From positions 1-38,492 of the forward strand of contig NZ_NRRU01000052.1 of assembly GCF_016583785.1 (NCBI RefSeq): a DNA stretch of 38,492 nt, given 5' to 3'. The translations under genes and the position numbers were made by a program. Under the pieces are notes generated by a model. It did no database searches, was not told where the DNA came from, and saw only the letters and a list, made by a program, of their open reading frames with translations. The stretch comes from Rubrivivax gelatinosus (GTDB lineage: Bacteria; Pseudomonadota; Gammaproteobacteria; Burkholderiales; Burkholderiaceae_C). Position 1 is the stretch's first letter. Every line of letters starts with the position of its first letter. Positions 1 to 7,992 of this stretch are shown here, one piece after another.

Positions 1-540
1 GTCATCGACACCATCCCCCCGGCGCCGCCGCGGCGCGAGGCGCGCCTGCGCGAGCCGACCGCCGACCCCTTGGCGCCGCTGCACGACACGCCGCTGGAGC
101 CGCCGCCGCGCGACGGCGTGACGCGCTGGATGCTCGGTGCCTTCCTGCTCGCGGCGCTGCTCGGCCTGGGGCTGTGGTGGTTCGAGCTGCGCGACCCTGC
201 TGCGGCGCGCCAGCCGGCCGGCGTCGCCGCACCGGCCGCGGCCACGCAGGTCGAGCCCGCGCTGCCGCTGCCGGACCAGGCCGCTGTCGGCGTGCCGCCC
301 GCGGCCACCACCACGCCGGCGCCAACGGCCGCGCCGCCGCGCGAGGAGTTCATCGACCCGCCGCGCACCGAAGCCGCTCGCCGCGGCGAACCGGCGGCGC
401 CGAACTCGCCGCGTGCGGCCTGCGGCGAGCGCAGCGACTTCGCGCTCTACCGCTGCTTCCAGCAGCAGTGCGCACGCGGCACCTGGGCCGGCCATCCGCA
501 ATGCCAGGAGTTCCGCGCGACCGACCGCGTGCCCGCCTGA
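1..540 (+). CDS. C-terminal part of a single-span membrane protein, possibly a Ser/Thr protein kinase (5' truncated by window)
   Basis: The reading frame is open from base 1 and ends at TGA 538-540, so 179 residues are visible and the true start lies upstream. A Pro/Arg-rich linker comes first. One hydrophobic helix follows at about residues 42-61 (RWMLGAFLLAALLGLGLWWF), then an Ala/Pro-rich low-complexity stretch. The last ~45 residues hold four cysteines in a C-x10-C-x4-C-x10-C-like spacing around 'ALYRCFQQQC' and 'GHPQC'. Burkholderiales Ser/Thr kinases often carry a transmembrane helix and a short Cys-containing tail of this kind after the kinase domain, but no kinase motif is inside the window. 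The kinase label is therefore inference. It could equally be another single-pass regulatory protein. Confidence 0.5.
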   Translation, partial: VIDTIPPAPPRREARLREPTADPLAPLHDTPLEPPPRDGVTRWMLGAFLLAALLGLGLWWFELRDPAAARQPAGVAAPAAATQVEPALPLPDQAAVGVPPAATTTPAPTAAPPREEFIDPPRTEAARRGEPAAPNSPRAACGERSDFALYRCFQQQCARGTWAGHPQCQEFRATDRVPA

Positions 541-584
541 CCCCGAGCCGGGCAGTGCCAGCCACGCGCCGGCGAGGCGCACGC

Positions 585-590
585 TACAGT
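585..590 (+). promoter_or_regulatory. Possible -10 element (TACAGT) for glcD
   Basis: TACAGT lies 29 nt before the glcD start codon, in the 79-nt gap after the upstream stop. No convincing -35 is visible 16-18 nt upstream. The same 'gcTACAGT' string precedes another gene in this window (15211-15216, minus strand), which makes a -10 role plausible but unproven. Confidence 0.3.
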
Positions 591-619
591 CGAAGCCGCC
601 CGCCGCCCCCTTGCCGCGC

Positions 620-2146
620 ATGAACGCACCCCTGCCGTCCGACGCCGTGCCACCCGCTGCCGAGGCCCCCGTCGACGCCGCCACGCGCGCCCGGCGCCAG
701 GCCGAGATCGTCGCGGCGCTGTCGGCGCTGCTGCCGGCACACGCGCTGCTGTGGCAGCGCGAGGACACCACGCCTTACGAATGCGACGGCCTCACCGCCT
801 ACCGCCAGCTGCCGCTGGCCGTCGCGCTGCCCGAGACCGAGGCCCAGGTCGCCGCCGTGCTGCGCGCCTGCCATGCGCTGGGCGTGCCAGTGGTCGCACG
901 CGGCGCCGGCACGGGGCTGTCGGGCGGGGCGATGCCGCACGCGCTCGGCGTGACGCTGTCGCTGGCGCGTTTCAACCGCATCCTCGGCGTAGACCCGCTG
1001 GCGCGCACCGCCACCGTGCAATGCGGCGTGCGCAACCTCGCGATCAGCGAAGCCGCCGCGCCCCACGGCCTGTACTACGCGCCCGACCCGTCGAGCCAGA
1101 TCGCCTGCACCATCGGCGGCAACGTCGCCGAGAACTCCGGCGGCGTGCACTGCCTGAAGTACGGGCTGACGATCCACAACGTACTGCGTGTGCGCGGCTT
1201 CACGGTCGAGGGCGAGGCGGTCGAGTTCGGCGGCGCCGCGCTCGACGTGCCCGGGCTGGACCTGCTGGCCGTCGTGATCGGCAGCGAAGGCATGCTGGCG
1301 GTGGCGACCGAGGTCACGGTGCGCCTGGTGCCCAAGCCGCAGTTGGCACGCTGCATCATGGCCAGCTTCGACGACGTGCGCCGCGCCGGCGACGCGGTCG
1401 CCGCGATCATCGCCGCCGGCATCATCCCGGCCGGGCTGGAGATGATGGACAAGCCGATGACGGCCGCGGTCGAGGACTTCGTGCACGCCGGCTACGACCT
1501 GGCCGCCGAGGCCATCCTGCTGTGCGAGAGCGACGGCACGCCCGAGGAAGTGGCCGAGGAGGTGCAGCGCATGCTGGACGTGCTGACCGGCTGCGGCGCG
1601 ACGCGGCTCGAAGTCAGCCGCGACGAAGCCCAGCGGCTGCGGTTCTGGAGCGGGCGCAAGAACGCCTTCCCGGCCTCGGGCCGCATCAGCCCCGACTACC
1701 TCTGCATGGACTCGACGATCCCGCGCCGGTACCTGGCCGACATCCTGCTGGCCATCCAGCAGATGGAGCAGACCTACGGCCTGCGCTGCGCCAACGTCTT
1801 CCACGCCGGCGACGGCAACCTGCACCCGCTGATCCTCTACGACGCCAACGACCCCGACCAGCTGCGCCGCTGCGAGGCCTTCGGCGCCGAGATCCTGGAG
1901 ACCAGCGTGCGCCTGGGCGGCACCATCACCGGCGAACACGGTGTCGGCGTCGAGAAGCTGGCCAGCATGTGCGTGCAGTTCAGCCCCGAGGAGCGTGCGC
2001 AGATGCAGGCGCTGAAGCTGGCTTTCGACCCCGGCGCCGGCCTGAACCCGGGCAAGGTGATCCCGACGCTGGTGCGCTGCGTCGAAGGCGGCAAGCAGCA
2101 CGTCAAACGCGGCCTGCTGGCGTTCTCGCACCTGGAGCGTTTCTAG
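620..2146 (+). CDS. glcD: Glycolate oxidase FAD-linked subunit GlcD
   Basis: Predicted flavin subunit of glycolate oxidase, which oxidises glycolate (or D-lactate) to the 2-oxoacid and passes electrons through GlcE/GlcF to the respiratory chain. The 508-residue length fits the family. The PCMH-type FAD-binding motif 'VARGAGTGLSGG' is at about residues 92-103, followed by 'DPSSQIACTIGGNVAENSGG'. The C-terminal FAD-oxidase region has 'HAGDGNLHP' from about residue 395, 'GEHGVG' near 438 and 'LNPGKVIP' near 475. The ATG at 620 is chosen because the frame upstream runs through the preceding gene and shows no family similarity. The stop (2144-2146) abuts the glcE ATG at 2147, so the genes are probably translationally coupled. 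GlcD versus another D-2-hydroxyacid dehydrogenase rests on the glcE/glcF neighbours. Confidence 0.95.
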   Translation: MNAPLPSDAVPPAAEAPVDAATRARRQAEIVAALSALLPAHALLWQREDTTPYECDGLTAYRQLPLAVALPETEAQVAAVLRACHALGVPVVARGAGTGLSGGAMPHALGVTLSLARFNRILGVDPLARTATVQCGVRNLAISEAAAPHGLYYAPDPSSQIACTIGGNVAENSGGVHCLKYGLTIHNVLRVRGFTVEGEAVEFGGAALDVPGLDLLAVVIGSEGMLAVATEVTVRLVPKPQLARCIMASFDDVRRAGDAVAAIIAAGIIPAGLEMMDKPMTAAVEDFVHAGYDLAAEAILLCESDGTPEEVAEEVQRMLDVLTGCGATRLEVSRDEAQRLRFWSGRKNAFPASGRISPDYLCMDSTIPRRYLADILLAIQQMEQTYGLRCANVFHAGDGNLHPLILYDANDPDQLRRCEAFGAEILETSVRLGGTITGEHGVGVEKLASMCVQFSPEERAQMQALKLAFDPGAGLNPGKVIPTLVRCVEGGKQHVKRGLLAFSHLERF

Positions 2147-3121
2147 ATGGCTGCGGTGATCGAGGACGCGGCGCTGGCGCGCCTGATCGAGCGGGTGCAG
2201 GCGGCACGGGCCGACGGCACGACGCTGGAGATCGTCGGCGGCGGCAGCAAACGCTGGCACGGCGAGGCGCCGCGCGGCGAGCCGCTGGCGACGAGCGAGC
2301 TCGCCGGCATCAGCAGCTACGAACCGAGCGAGCTGGTGATCACCGCCCGCGCCGGCACGCCGCTGGCCGAGGTCGAGGCGGCGCTGGCCGAACGCGGCCA
2401 GTGGCTGGCTTTCGAGCCGCCGCGTTTTGCGCCCGGCGGCACGGTCGGCGGCATGCTCGCCAGCGGGCTGTCGGGGCCGGGCCGCGCCAGTGCCGGCAGC
2501 GTGCGCGACTTCGTGCTCGGCGCGACCATGCTGAACGGCCGCGGCGAGCTGCTGACGTTCGGCGGCCAGGTGATGAAAAACGTCGCCGGTTACGACCTGC
2601 CGCGGCTGCTGGCCGGCTCGCTGGGTGTGCTCGGGCTCGTCTGCGAGGTCTCGCTGAAGGTGCTGCCGCGGCCGCCGGCGGTGGCGACGCTGCGTTTCGA
2701 GCTGCCCGAGGACCAGGCGCTGCGCCGGCTGAACGAATGGGCCGGCCAGCCGCTGCCGCTGTCGGCCAGCGCCTGGTGGGACGGCATGCTGGTGCTGCGC
2801 CTGGCCGGTGCCGCCGCCGCGGTGCAGTCGGCCTACGAGAAGCTCGGCGGCGAGCCCATCGAGCCGACGCTGGCCGACGGCTTCTGGACCGGGCTGCGCG
2901 ACCAGCGAGACGAGTTCTTCGTCGGCGCCGCGGCCGCGGTCGAACGCGGTGCCGCGCTGTGGCGGCTGTCGCTGCCCGCCACCACGCCGCCGCTGAAGCT
3001 GGCCGGCGAACAGCTCGTCGAATGGGGCGGCGCGCAGCGCTGGCTGTGCACGCCGCCCCATTCGACGAGCCGGTGTTCACGCCGCTGGCGCCGGTGCTGG
3101 CCACGCTGCACCAGCGGCTGA
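2147..3121 (+). CDS. glcE: Glycolate oxidase subunit GlcE, C-terminus frameshifted
   Basis: Second FAD-binding subunit of glycolate oxidase. The N-terminal PCMH fold is intact: 'LEIVGGGSKRWHG' near residue 27, 'APGGTVGGMLASGLSGPGR' near 101 and 'GQVMKNVAGYDLPRLLAGSLGVLG' near 141. The frame runs normally to about 'EWGGAQRWL' (near 3046), then yields an Arg/Ser/Cys-rich tail unlike any GlcE and stops at 3119-3121. The expected ending ('FTPLAP', 'FDPDRVFNPGRLYPEL') is present in another frame and ends at TGA 3178-3180. Family members usually have about 25-30 residues between 'WL' and 'VFTPLAP'; here only about 25 nt remain. A perfect 20-nt inverted repeat sits at the break. The gene is therefore probably inactive, unless the lesion is a sequencing or assembly error. 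Confidence 0.85.
   Translation: MAAVIEDAALARLIERVQAARADGTTLEIVGGGSKRWHGEAPRGEPLATSELAGISSYEPSELVITARAGTPLAEVEAALAERGQWLAFEPPRFAPGGTVGGMLASGLSGPGRASAGSVRDFVLGATMLNGRGELLTFGGQVMKNVAGYDLPRLLAGSLGVLGLVCEVSLKVLPRPPAVATLRFELPEDQALRRLNEWAGQPLPLSASAWWDGMLVLRLAGAAAAVQSAYEKLGGEPIEPTLADGFWTGLRDQRDEFFVGAAAAVERGAALWRLSLPATTPPLKLAGEQLVEWGGAQRWLCTPPHSTSRCSRRWRRCWPRCTSG
3013..3070. repeat. Perfect 20-nt inverted repeat inside glcE
   Basis: The left arm 3013-3032 is gctcgtcgaatggggcggcg. The right arm 3051-3070 is its exact reverse complement. The spacer 3033-3050 is 18 nt. The left arm encodes the expected GlcE residues (QLVEWGGA), while the right arm replaces coding sequence that should be there, so the right arm looks like a secondary inverted copy of the left. 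It coincides with the glcE frame break. Confidence 0.95.
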
Positions 3122-3182
3122 AGGACGCTTTCGACCCGGACCGGGTCTTCAACCCCGGCCGGCTCTACCCCGAACTGTGACG

Positions 3183-3818
3183 ATGCTCGACTACTACGAA
3201 CGCCGCGCCGCCGAATACGAACGCATTTACCGCCGCCCGGAGCGCCAGGCGGAGCTGCGCCGCCTCGAAACCTCGCTCGGCGAACACTTCGCCGGCCGCT
3301 CGGTGCTCGAACTGGCCTGCGGCACCGGCTGGTGGACGCCGCACGGCGCCGCCGCCGCGCGCCGCTGGCTGGCCACCGACCTGAATCCCGGGCCGATGGA
3401 GATCGCGCGCGCCAAGACCATGCCGGCCAGCGTCGAGTTCCGCCTCGGCGACGCGATGGCTTTCGAGCATCTGGGCGACGAACGCTTCGACGGCGCCTTC
3501 GCCGGCTGCTGGTGGAGCCATGTCGAGCGCGCGCGCTGGGCGCCCTGGCTCGAGGCGCTGCACGCCCGGCTGCAGCCGGGCGCACGCGTCGTCTTCCTGG
3601 ACAACACCTTCGTGGCCGGACGCAGCACGCCGATTGCACGCGTCGACGCCCACGGCGACAGCTGGCAGCTGCGCCGCCTGGACGACGGCTCGACCCACGA
3701 GGTCTTGAAGAACTACCCGACCCACGAACAGGCCCTGGCTGCCGTCGGGCCGCGCGCACGCGCCCCGCAGTGGCTCGAAGGCGAGCACTTCTGGGTCTTC
3801 AGCTACCACCTCGCCTGA
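3183..3818 (+). CDS. Class I SAM-dependent methyltransferase
   Basis: A small Rossmann-fold methyltransferase of 211 residues from ATG 3183. A GTG at 3177, overlapping the TGA of the displaced glcE frame, would add two residues. Motif I 'VLELACGTGWW' begins near residue 41 and is followed by the acidic motif II 'ATDLNPG'. A motif III-like 'EFRLGDAM' and the later 'LEALHARLQPGARVVFLDN' complete the SAM-binding fold. The substrate cannot be told. It sits between glcE and glcF with overlapping ends (its TGA 3816-3818 overlaps the glcF ATG), so it is probably co-transcribed with the glycolate oxidase genes. No modification of the oxidase by such an enzyme is known to me; the link is positional only. 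Confidence 0.85.
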   Translation: MLDYYERRAAEYERIYRRPERQAELRRLETSLGEHFAGRSVLELACGTGWWTPHGAAAARRWLATDLNPGPMEIARAKTMPASVEFRLGDAMAFEHLGDERFDGAFAGCWWSHVERARWAPWLEALHARLQPGARVVFLDNTFVAGRSTPIARVDAHGDSWQLRRLDDGSTHEVLKNYPTHEQALAAVGPRARAPQWLEGEHFWVFSYHLA

Positions 3819-5065
3819 TGCAGACCCAGCTGTCCGCCGAGTTCCGCGGCACGCCCGACGGCGAGGACGCCGAAGCCATCCTGCGCCAGTGCGTGCACTG
3901 CGGCTTCTGCACCGCCACCTGCCCGACCTACCAGCTGCTCGGCGACGAGCTCGACGGGCCGCGCGGCCGCATCTACCTGATCAAGCAGCTGCTCGAAGGC
4001 GCGCCGGTGACACGCAGCACCCAGCTGCACCTGGACCGCTGCCTGACCTGCCGCAACTGCGAGAGCACCTGCCCGAGCGGCGTGCAGTACGGGCAGCTGG
4101 TCGACATCGGCCGGCGCCTGGTCGAAGAGCGTGTCGAGCGCCCGCGCGGCGAACGCACGGCGCGCTGGCTGCTGAAGGAAGGGCTGACCTCGTCCGCCTT
4201 CGGCCCGGCGGTCGCCGTCGGGCGGGCGCTGAGGCCGCTGCTGCCGGCGCGGCTGCAACACAAGCTGACGCCGCGCCCCGACGCCCGCGCCAGCCGCTGG
4301 CCGCAGCACGAACACAAACGCAAGGTGCTGATGCTGCTGGGCTGCGTGCAGCCGGCGCTGATGCCCAACATCAACTCGGCGAGCGCCCGTGTGCTCGACG
4401 CCGCCGGCATCCAGCCCCTGGTGGCCGACGGCGCCGGCTGCTGCGGCGGCATCCGCGCCCACCTGGGCGACGGCGAGGGCGCGCTCGCCGACATGCGCCG
4501 CAACATCGACGCCTGGTGGCCGCTGGTCCAGGGCCTGACCTCGCAGGGCCGCGTCGAGGCCATCGTGATGAACGCCTCGGGCTGCGGCACGACGGTCAAG
4601 GAGTACGGCCACGCGCTCGCACGCGACGCCGCCTATGCCGACAAGGCGCGCCGGATCAGCGAGCTGACACGCGACCTGAGCGAGCTGCTGCCCGACCTGG
4701 TGCCGGCGCTGAAGGCCAGCGTCAAGCCCGCTCCCGGCATGCGCCTGGCCTACCACCCGCCGTGTTCGCTGCAGCACGGCCAGCAGCTGCGCGGCGGCGT
4801 CGAGGGCGGCCTGCGCGAACTCGGTTTCGACATCCAGGTCGCCGCGCAGGAAAGCCATCTGTGCTGCGGCTCGGCCGGCACCTACAGCCTGTTGCAGCCG
4901 GAACTGGCCGAAGCGCTGCGCACGCGCAAGCTGGCCAACCTGGCGCCGCTGGAAGCCGGCGTCATCGTCTCGGCCAACCTGGGCTGCATCCAGCACCTGC
5001 AGGGCGGAACGGCGACGCCGGTGCGGCACTGGATCGAGCTGCTGGACGAGGCGCTCGCCGCCTGA
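3818..5065 (+). CDS. glcF: Glycolate oxidase iron-sulfur subunit GlcF
   Basis: This 415-residue protein has two N-terminal 4Fe-4S ferredoxin motifs. Cys25, 28, 31 and 35 lie in 'CVHCGFCTATCP', and Cys75, 78, 81 and 85 in 'CLTCRNCESTCP'. Two CCG-type cysteine-rich domains follow, marked by 'GAGCCGG' and 'HLCCGSAGTYSLLQPE'. This is the standard architecture of the subunit that carries electrons from GlcD/GlcE flavins to the quinone pool. The ATG at 3818 overlaps the methyltransferase stop as TGATG. The gene ends one nucleotide before the convergent EamA permease stop, with no room for a classical terminator. Confidence 0.95.
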   Translation: MQTQLSAEFRGTPDGEDAEAILRQCVHCGFCTATCPTYQLLGDELDGPRGRIYLIKQLLEGAPVTRSTQLHLDRCLTCRNCESTCPSGVQYGQLVDIGRRLVEERVERPRGERTARWLLKEGLTSSAFGPAVAVGRALRPLLPARLQHKLTPRPDARASRWPQHEHKRKVLMLLGCVQPALMPNINSASARVLDAAGIQPLVADGAGCCGGIRAHLGDGEGALADMRRNIDAWWPLVQGLTSQGRVEAIVMNASGCGTTVKEYGHALARDAAYADKARRISELTRDLSELLPDLVPALKASVKPAPGMRLAYHPPCSLQHGQQLRGGVEGGLRELGFDIQVAAQESHLCCGSAGTYSLLQPELAEALRTRKLANLAPLEAGVIVSANLGCIQHLQGGTATPVRHWIELLDEALAA

Positions 5066-5066
5066 T

Positions 5067-6038
5067 TCAGGCCGGCGCGGCCACCGGCTGAGGCTTGGCG
5101 CGCAGCGCCCAGGCGACGCCGGCGATCAGCAGCACGATGCCCGCCAGCGTCGTCGCCGGCGGCCACTGGCCGCGCAGCATGAAGGCGTAGGCCAGGCCGG
5201 CGAGCGACTCGAAGACGATCAGCTGCCCGGCCAGCGTCGTCGGCAGGCGCTGGCTGGCTTCGTTCCAGCACAGCGTGCCGAGCCAGGACGCGAACAGCCC
5301 GATCGCGAACATCAGCCCGACATAGCGCCAGGGCGTGGGCCCGAAGACGCCGTCGGTGGGCACCAGCCCGGCGGCGCTGGCCGCCACCAGCAGCACGGCG
5401 CCGGCCAGCGCCAGCGGCAGCGTCGCCACGCCCTGCGCGGTGGCCCAGGTCGACGGCGAACGGTCGGGGTGGGCACGCAGCCAGTCGGCGTTGCGGATCG
5501 GGTACCAGGTCCAGCAGGCCATCGCGCCGACCGCCAGCAGCGCGCCCAGCGCGTAGCGGCCGAGGTCGGCGCCGGCGTCCAGGCGCGCCAGTTCGGCGTG
5601 GTTGACCAGCGCCAGCCCGGCGCCGATCAGCAGCAGCGAAGGCGCCAGCTGCGCCCACGAGAACAGGCCGTCGCGGTGCCGGTTGCGGCGGTTGGAGGCC
5701 ACGGCGATGACCAGCGGCAGCGTGCCGATGATCATCGTCGGCAGCGGCCCGCCGGCACGCTGGATCGCCGAGGCCAGCAGCAGGTAGTACAGCAGGTTGC
5801 CGACGAGAGACAGGCGCAGCGCGGCCAGCCAGTCGGCACGCTTCAGGTCGCGGATGCGGGCCCGGTCGAGCCAGGCCAGCGGCAGCGCGATCAGGCCGAA
5901 GGCGAGGTAGCGCCCGACCGAGAGCATCGCCGGCGCGTAGTCGGCCAGCAGCAGCGGGGCGACGAAGATCAGCCCCCACATCAGCCCGGCGGCCAGGGCG
6001 AACAGGGTTCCGGAAACGAGCGCGGCACGGTGGGACAT
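5067..6038 (-). CDS. EamA/DMT-family membrane transporter
   Basis: A 323-residue protein with about ten hydrophobic segments in two repeated EamA halves, the usual size of drug/metabolite transporter superfamily exporters. The first helix contains 'GTLFALAAGLMWGLIFVAPLLL', and the C-terminal half holds 'QLIVFESLAGLAYAFMLRGQWP', the glutamate-containing helix typical of the fold. Substrates of such proteins (amino acids, metabolites, drugs) cannot be read from sequence. ATG 6038 is the first start and the protein begins directly with the first helix. It is transcribed divergently from the DUF885 gene across a 153-nt gap. Confidence 0.85.
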   Translation of the reverse strand: MSHRAALVSGTLFALAAGLMWGLIFVAPLLLADYAPAMLSVGRYLAFGLIALPLAWLDRARIRDLKRADWLAALRLSLVGNLLYYLLLASAIQRAGGPLPTMIIGTLPLVIAVASNRRNRHRDGLFSWAQLAPSLLLIGAGLALVNHAELARLDAGADLGRYALGALLAVGAMACWTWYPIRNADWLRAHPDRSPSTWATAQGVATLPLALAGAVLLVAASAAGLVPTDGVFGPTPWRYVGLMFAIGLFASWLGTLCWNEASQRLPTTLAGQLIVFESLAGLAYAFMLRGQWPPATTLAGIVLLIAGVAWALRAKPQPVAAPA

Positions 6039-6191
6039 GTCCCCATGCTGCCCGAGCCGGGGGCAGCGGTCTTGTACCGGATTGCGCCGCCGCGGGCGTT
6101 CGTCGCCGCCCCGGCGCGCTTCGTCGCACGCCGGCTGCGGTCATCGCACCCGAGACCAGAATCGACGGCTTTGCCGTCCACCGGACCCACC

Positions 6192-7991
6192 ATGCAACTA
6201 CGCCACTTCGGCGCCGCCTGCGCCCTGTTCCTGGGCAGCGCCGCCGCCTGGGCCGCCCCGGCGGCGCCGGCCGCCGGCCGGCCCGACCCCGCCGCGACCC
6301 GCGCGCTGCACACGCTGTTCGAGCGCCAGTGGGAAGACAGCGCGCGGCGCTACCCCGAGTGGGCCACCTGGCGCGGCGACCACCGCTTCGACGACCGCCT
6401 GCAAGACGTCTCGCCAGCGGTCGAACACGCCAACACCGTGCAGGAGCGGCGCTGGCTGGCCGAGGCGCGCCGGATCCCGCGTGCGCGGCTGGCGGCGGCC
6501 GACCGGGTGTCGCTGGACCTGTTCGTCGAGCAGCGCGAGCGCCACCTCGCGGCGCTGCCCTTCGAAGGCTGGCGCAGCCTGCGCATCGAGGCGCTGGGCG
6601 GCGTGCAGTCCGAGTTCTCCAGCCTGCTGCGCATGATGCCGATGAGCGGCCGCGCCGACGCCGCCAAGGTGCTGGCGCGCATGGCCGCGCTGCCGCACCG
6701 CATCGACCAGGAGATCGCGCTGATGCGCCGCGGGCTGGCGCTGGGCTGGGTGCCGGCGCGGCCGGTGCTGGAGCGTGCGCTGGCGCAGATCGACGCCCAG
6801 CTGCCCGCCGACGCCGGCGCCAGCCCCTTCTTCGAGCCCTGGCGCCGGCTGCCGCCGACGCTGCCCGAAGCCGAACGCGCCGCACTGCAGGCCGAGGGCC
6901 GCGACGCGATCGAGCGCCAGGTGCTGCCGGCGATGCGCCGGCTGCGCGCCTTCGTCGCCGACGACTACCTGCCGCGGGCGCCGGCCGAAGGTTCGCTCGT
7001 CCACTATCCCGACGGCCAGCGTGTCTACGAGATGCTGGTGCGCGAGCGCACGACGACGACGCTGGGCGCGCGCGAGATCCACGAGATCGGCCTGCGCGAG
7101 CTGACCAAGATCCGCGCCGAGATGGACCAGGTGAAACGCGGCACCGGCTTCGACGGCGACTTCGCGGCCTTCGTGCACTACCTGAACACCGACCCGAAGT
7201 TCTTCCTCGGCAGCTCCGACGCGCTGCTCGAGCGTTACCAGGCGATCGCCAAACGTTTCGACGCCGAGATGCCCAAGCTCTTCGCCGAGCTGCCGCGTGC
7301 CGCCTACGGCGTGCGCGGCATGCCGGCGCACATGGGAGCCGACGCCGCCGAGTTCTACGAAGGCGGGGCCGCCGACGGCAGCCGCCCGGGCTGGTTCAAC
7401 GCCAACCTCGTCGGCTGGCGCCAGCAGCCGAGCTGGGGCATGCAGACGCTGGTCGCGCACGAAGCCGTGCCGGGCCACCACCTGCAGGGTGGCCGCGCGC
7501 TCGAACTGAAGGCGCTGCCGGCGTTCCGGCGCGAAGGCGGCGGCTACACCGCCTACGTCGAAGGCTGGGCGCTGTATGCCGAGACGCTGATGCGCGAAGT
7601 CGGCGCCTACGACGACCCGTACAGCCTGTTCGGCCACCTGCAGTGGCAGGCCTTCCGCGCCGCGCGCCTGGTGGTCGACACCGGCATCCACTCGCAGGGC
7701 TGGACGCGCGAGCAGGCGATCACCTTCATGGTCGAGCGCACCGGCGTCGACCGCGCCTTCGTCGCCTCCGAAGTCGACCGCTACACCTCGGACCCGGGCC
7801 AGGCGCTGGGCTACATGATCGGCCGGCTGAAGATCGACGAGCTGCGGGCCCGCGCCGAGAAGCGCCTGGGGCCGAAGTTCGACCTGCGGCGCTTCCACAA
7901 CGCGCTGATCGACAACGGCGAGCTGCCGCTGTCGACGCTGGAGTCGCTGATCGACGAGTGGATCGCGGCCGAATCCCGGCGCCGGACCTGA
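6192..7991 (+). CDS. DUF885 family protein, exported, peptidase-like
   Basis: A 599-residue protein with an N-terminal signal peptide (hydrophobic core 'GAACALFLGSAAAWA', cleavage probably near residues 21-25). It spans the full DUF885 family, with 'HEAVPGHHLQ' at residues 423-432. That motif resembles a zinc-peptidase HExxH variant and is followed by 'YVEGWALYAETLMREVGAY' and 'GQALGYMIGRLKIDELR', both typical of the family. Members are often annotated as lipoprotein or carboxypeptidase-like; activity here is inferred. The ATG at 6192 is preferred because it starts the signal peptide; the frame stays open far upstream without family similarity. The stop lies one nucleotide from the convergent AraC gene's stop. 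Confidence 0.85.
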   Translation: MQLRHFGAACALFLGSAAAWAAPAAPAAGRPDPAATRALHTLFERQWEDSARRYPEWATWRGDHRFDDRLQDVSPAVEHANTVQERRWLAEARRIPRARLAAADRVSLDLFVEQRERHLAALPFEGWRSLRIEALGGVQSEFSSLLRMMPMSGRADAAKVLARMAALPHRIDQEIALMRRGLALGWVPARPVLERALAQIDAQLPADAGASPFFEPWRRLPPTLPEAERAALQAEGRDAIERQVLPAMRRLRAFVADDYLPRAPAEGSLVHYPDGQRVYEMLVRERTTTTLGAREIHEIGLRELTKIRAEMDQVKRGTGFDGDFAAFVHYLNTDPKFFLGSSDALLERYQAIAKRFDAEMPKLFAELPRAAYGVRGMPAHMGADAAEFYEGGAADGSRPGWFNANLVGWRQQPSWGMQTLVAHEAVPGHHLQGGRALELKALPAFRREGGGYTAYVEGWALYAETLMREVGAYDDPYSLFGHLQWQAFRAARLVVDTGIHSQGWTREQAITFMVERTGVDRAFVASEVDRYTSDPGQALGYMIGRLKIDELRARAEKRLGPKFDLRRFHNALIDNGELPLSTLESLIDEWIAAESRRRT

Positions 7992-7992
7992 A

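Noticed and set aside
584..3061. An 825-codon open frame on the minus strand opposite glcD/glcE
   Set aside because: Its composition is extreme in Arg, Gln, Ala and His with no domain; the plus strand carries clear glcD and glcE. Such antisense frames are expected at this GC content.
3040..3075. Programmed ribosomal frameshifting in glcE
   Set aside because: No slippery heptamer is evident, and the missing ~60 nt of conserved coding sequence plus the inverted copy indicate a lesion rather than recoding.
6164..6178. Small hairpin GACGGC-TTT-GCCGTC before the DUF885 gene
   Set aside because: Six base pairs without a T-tract are common by chance at this GC content; no regulatory role can be argued.
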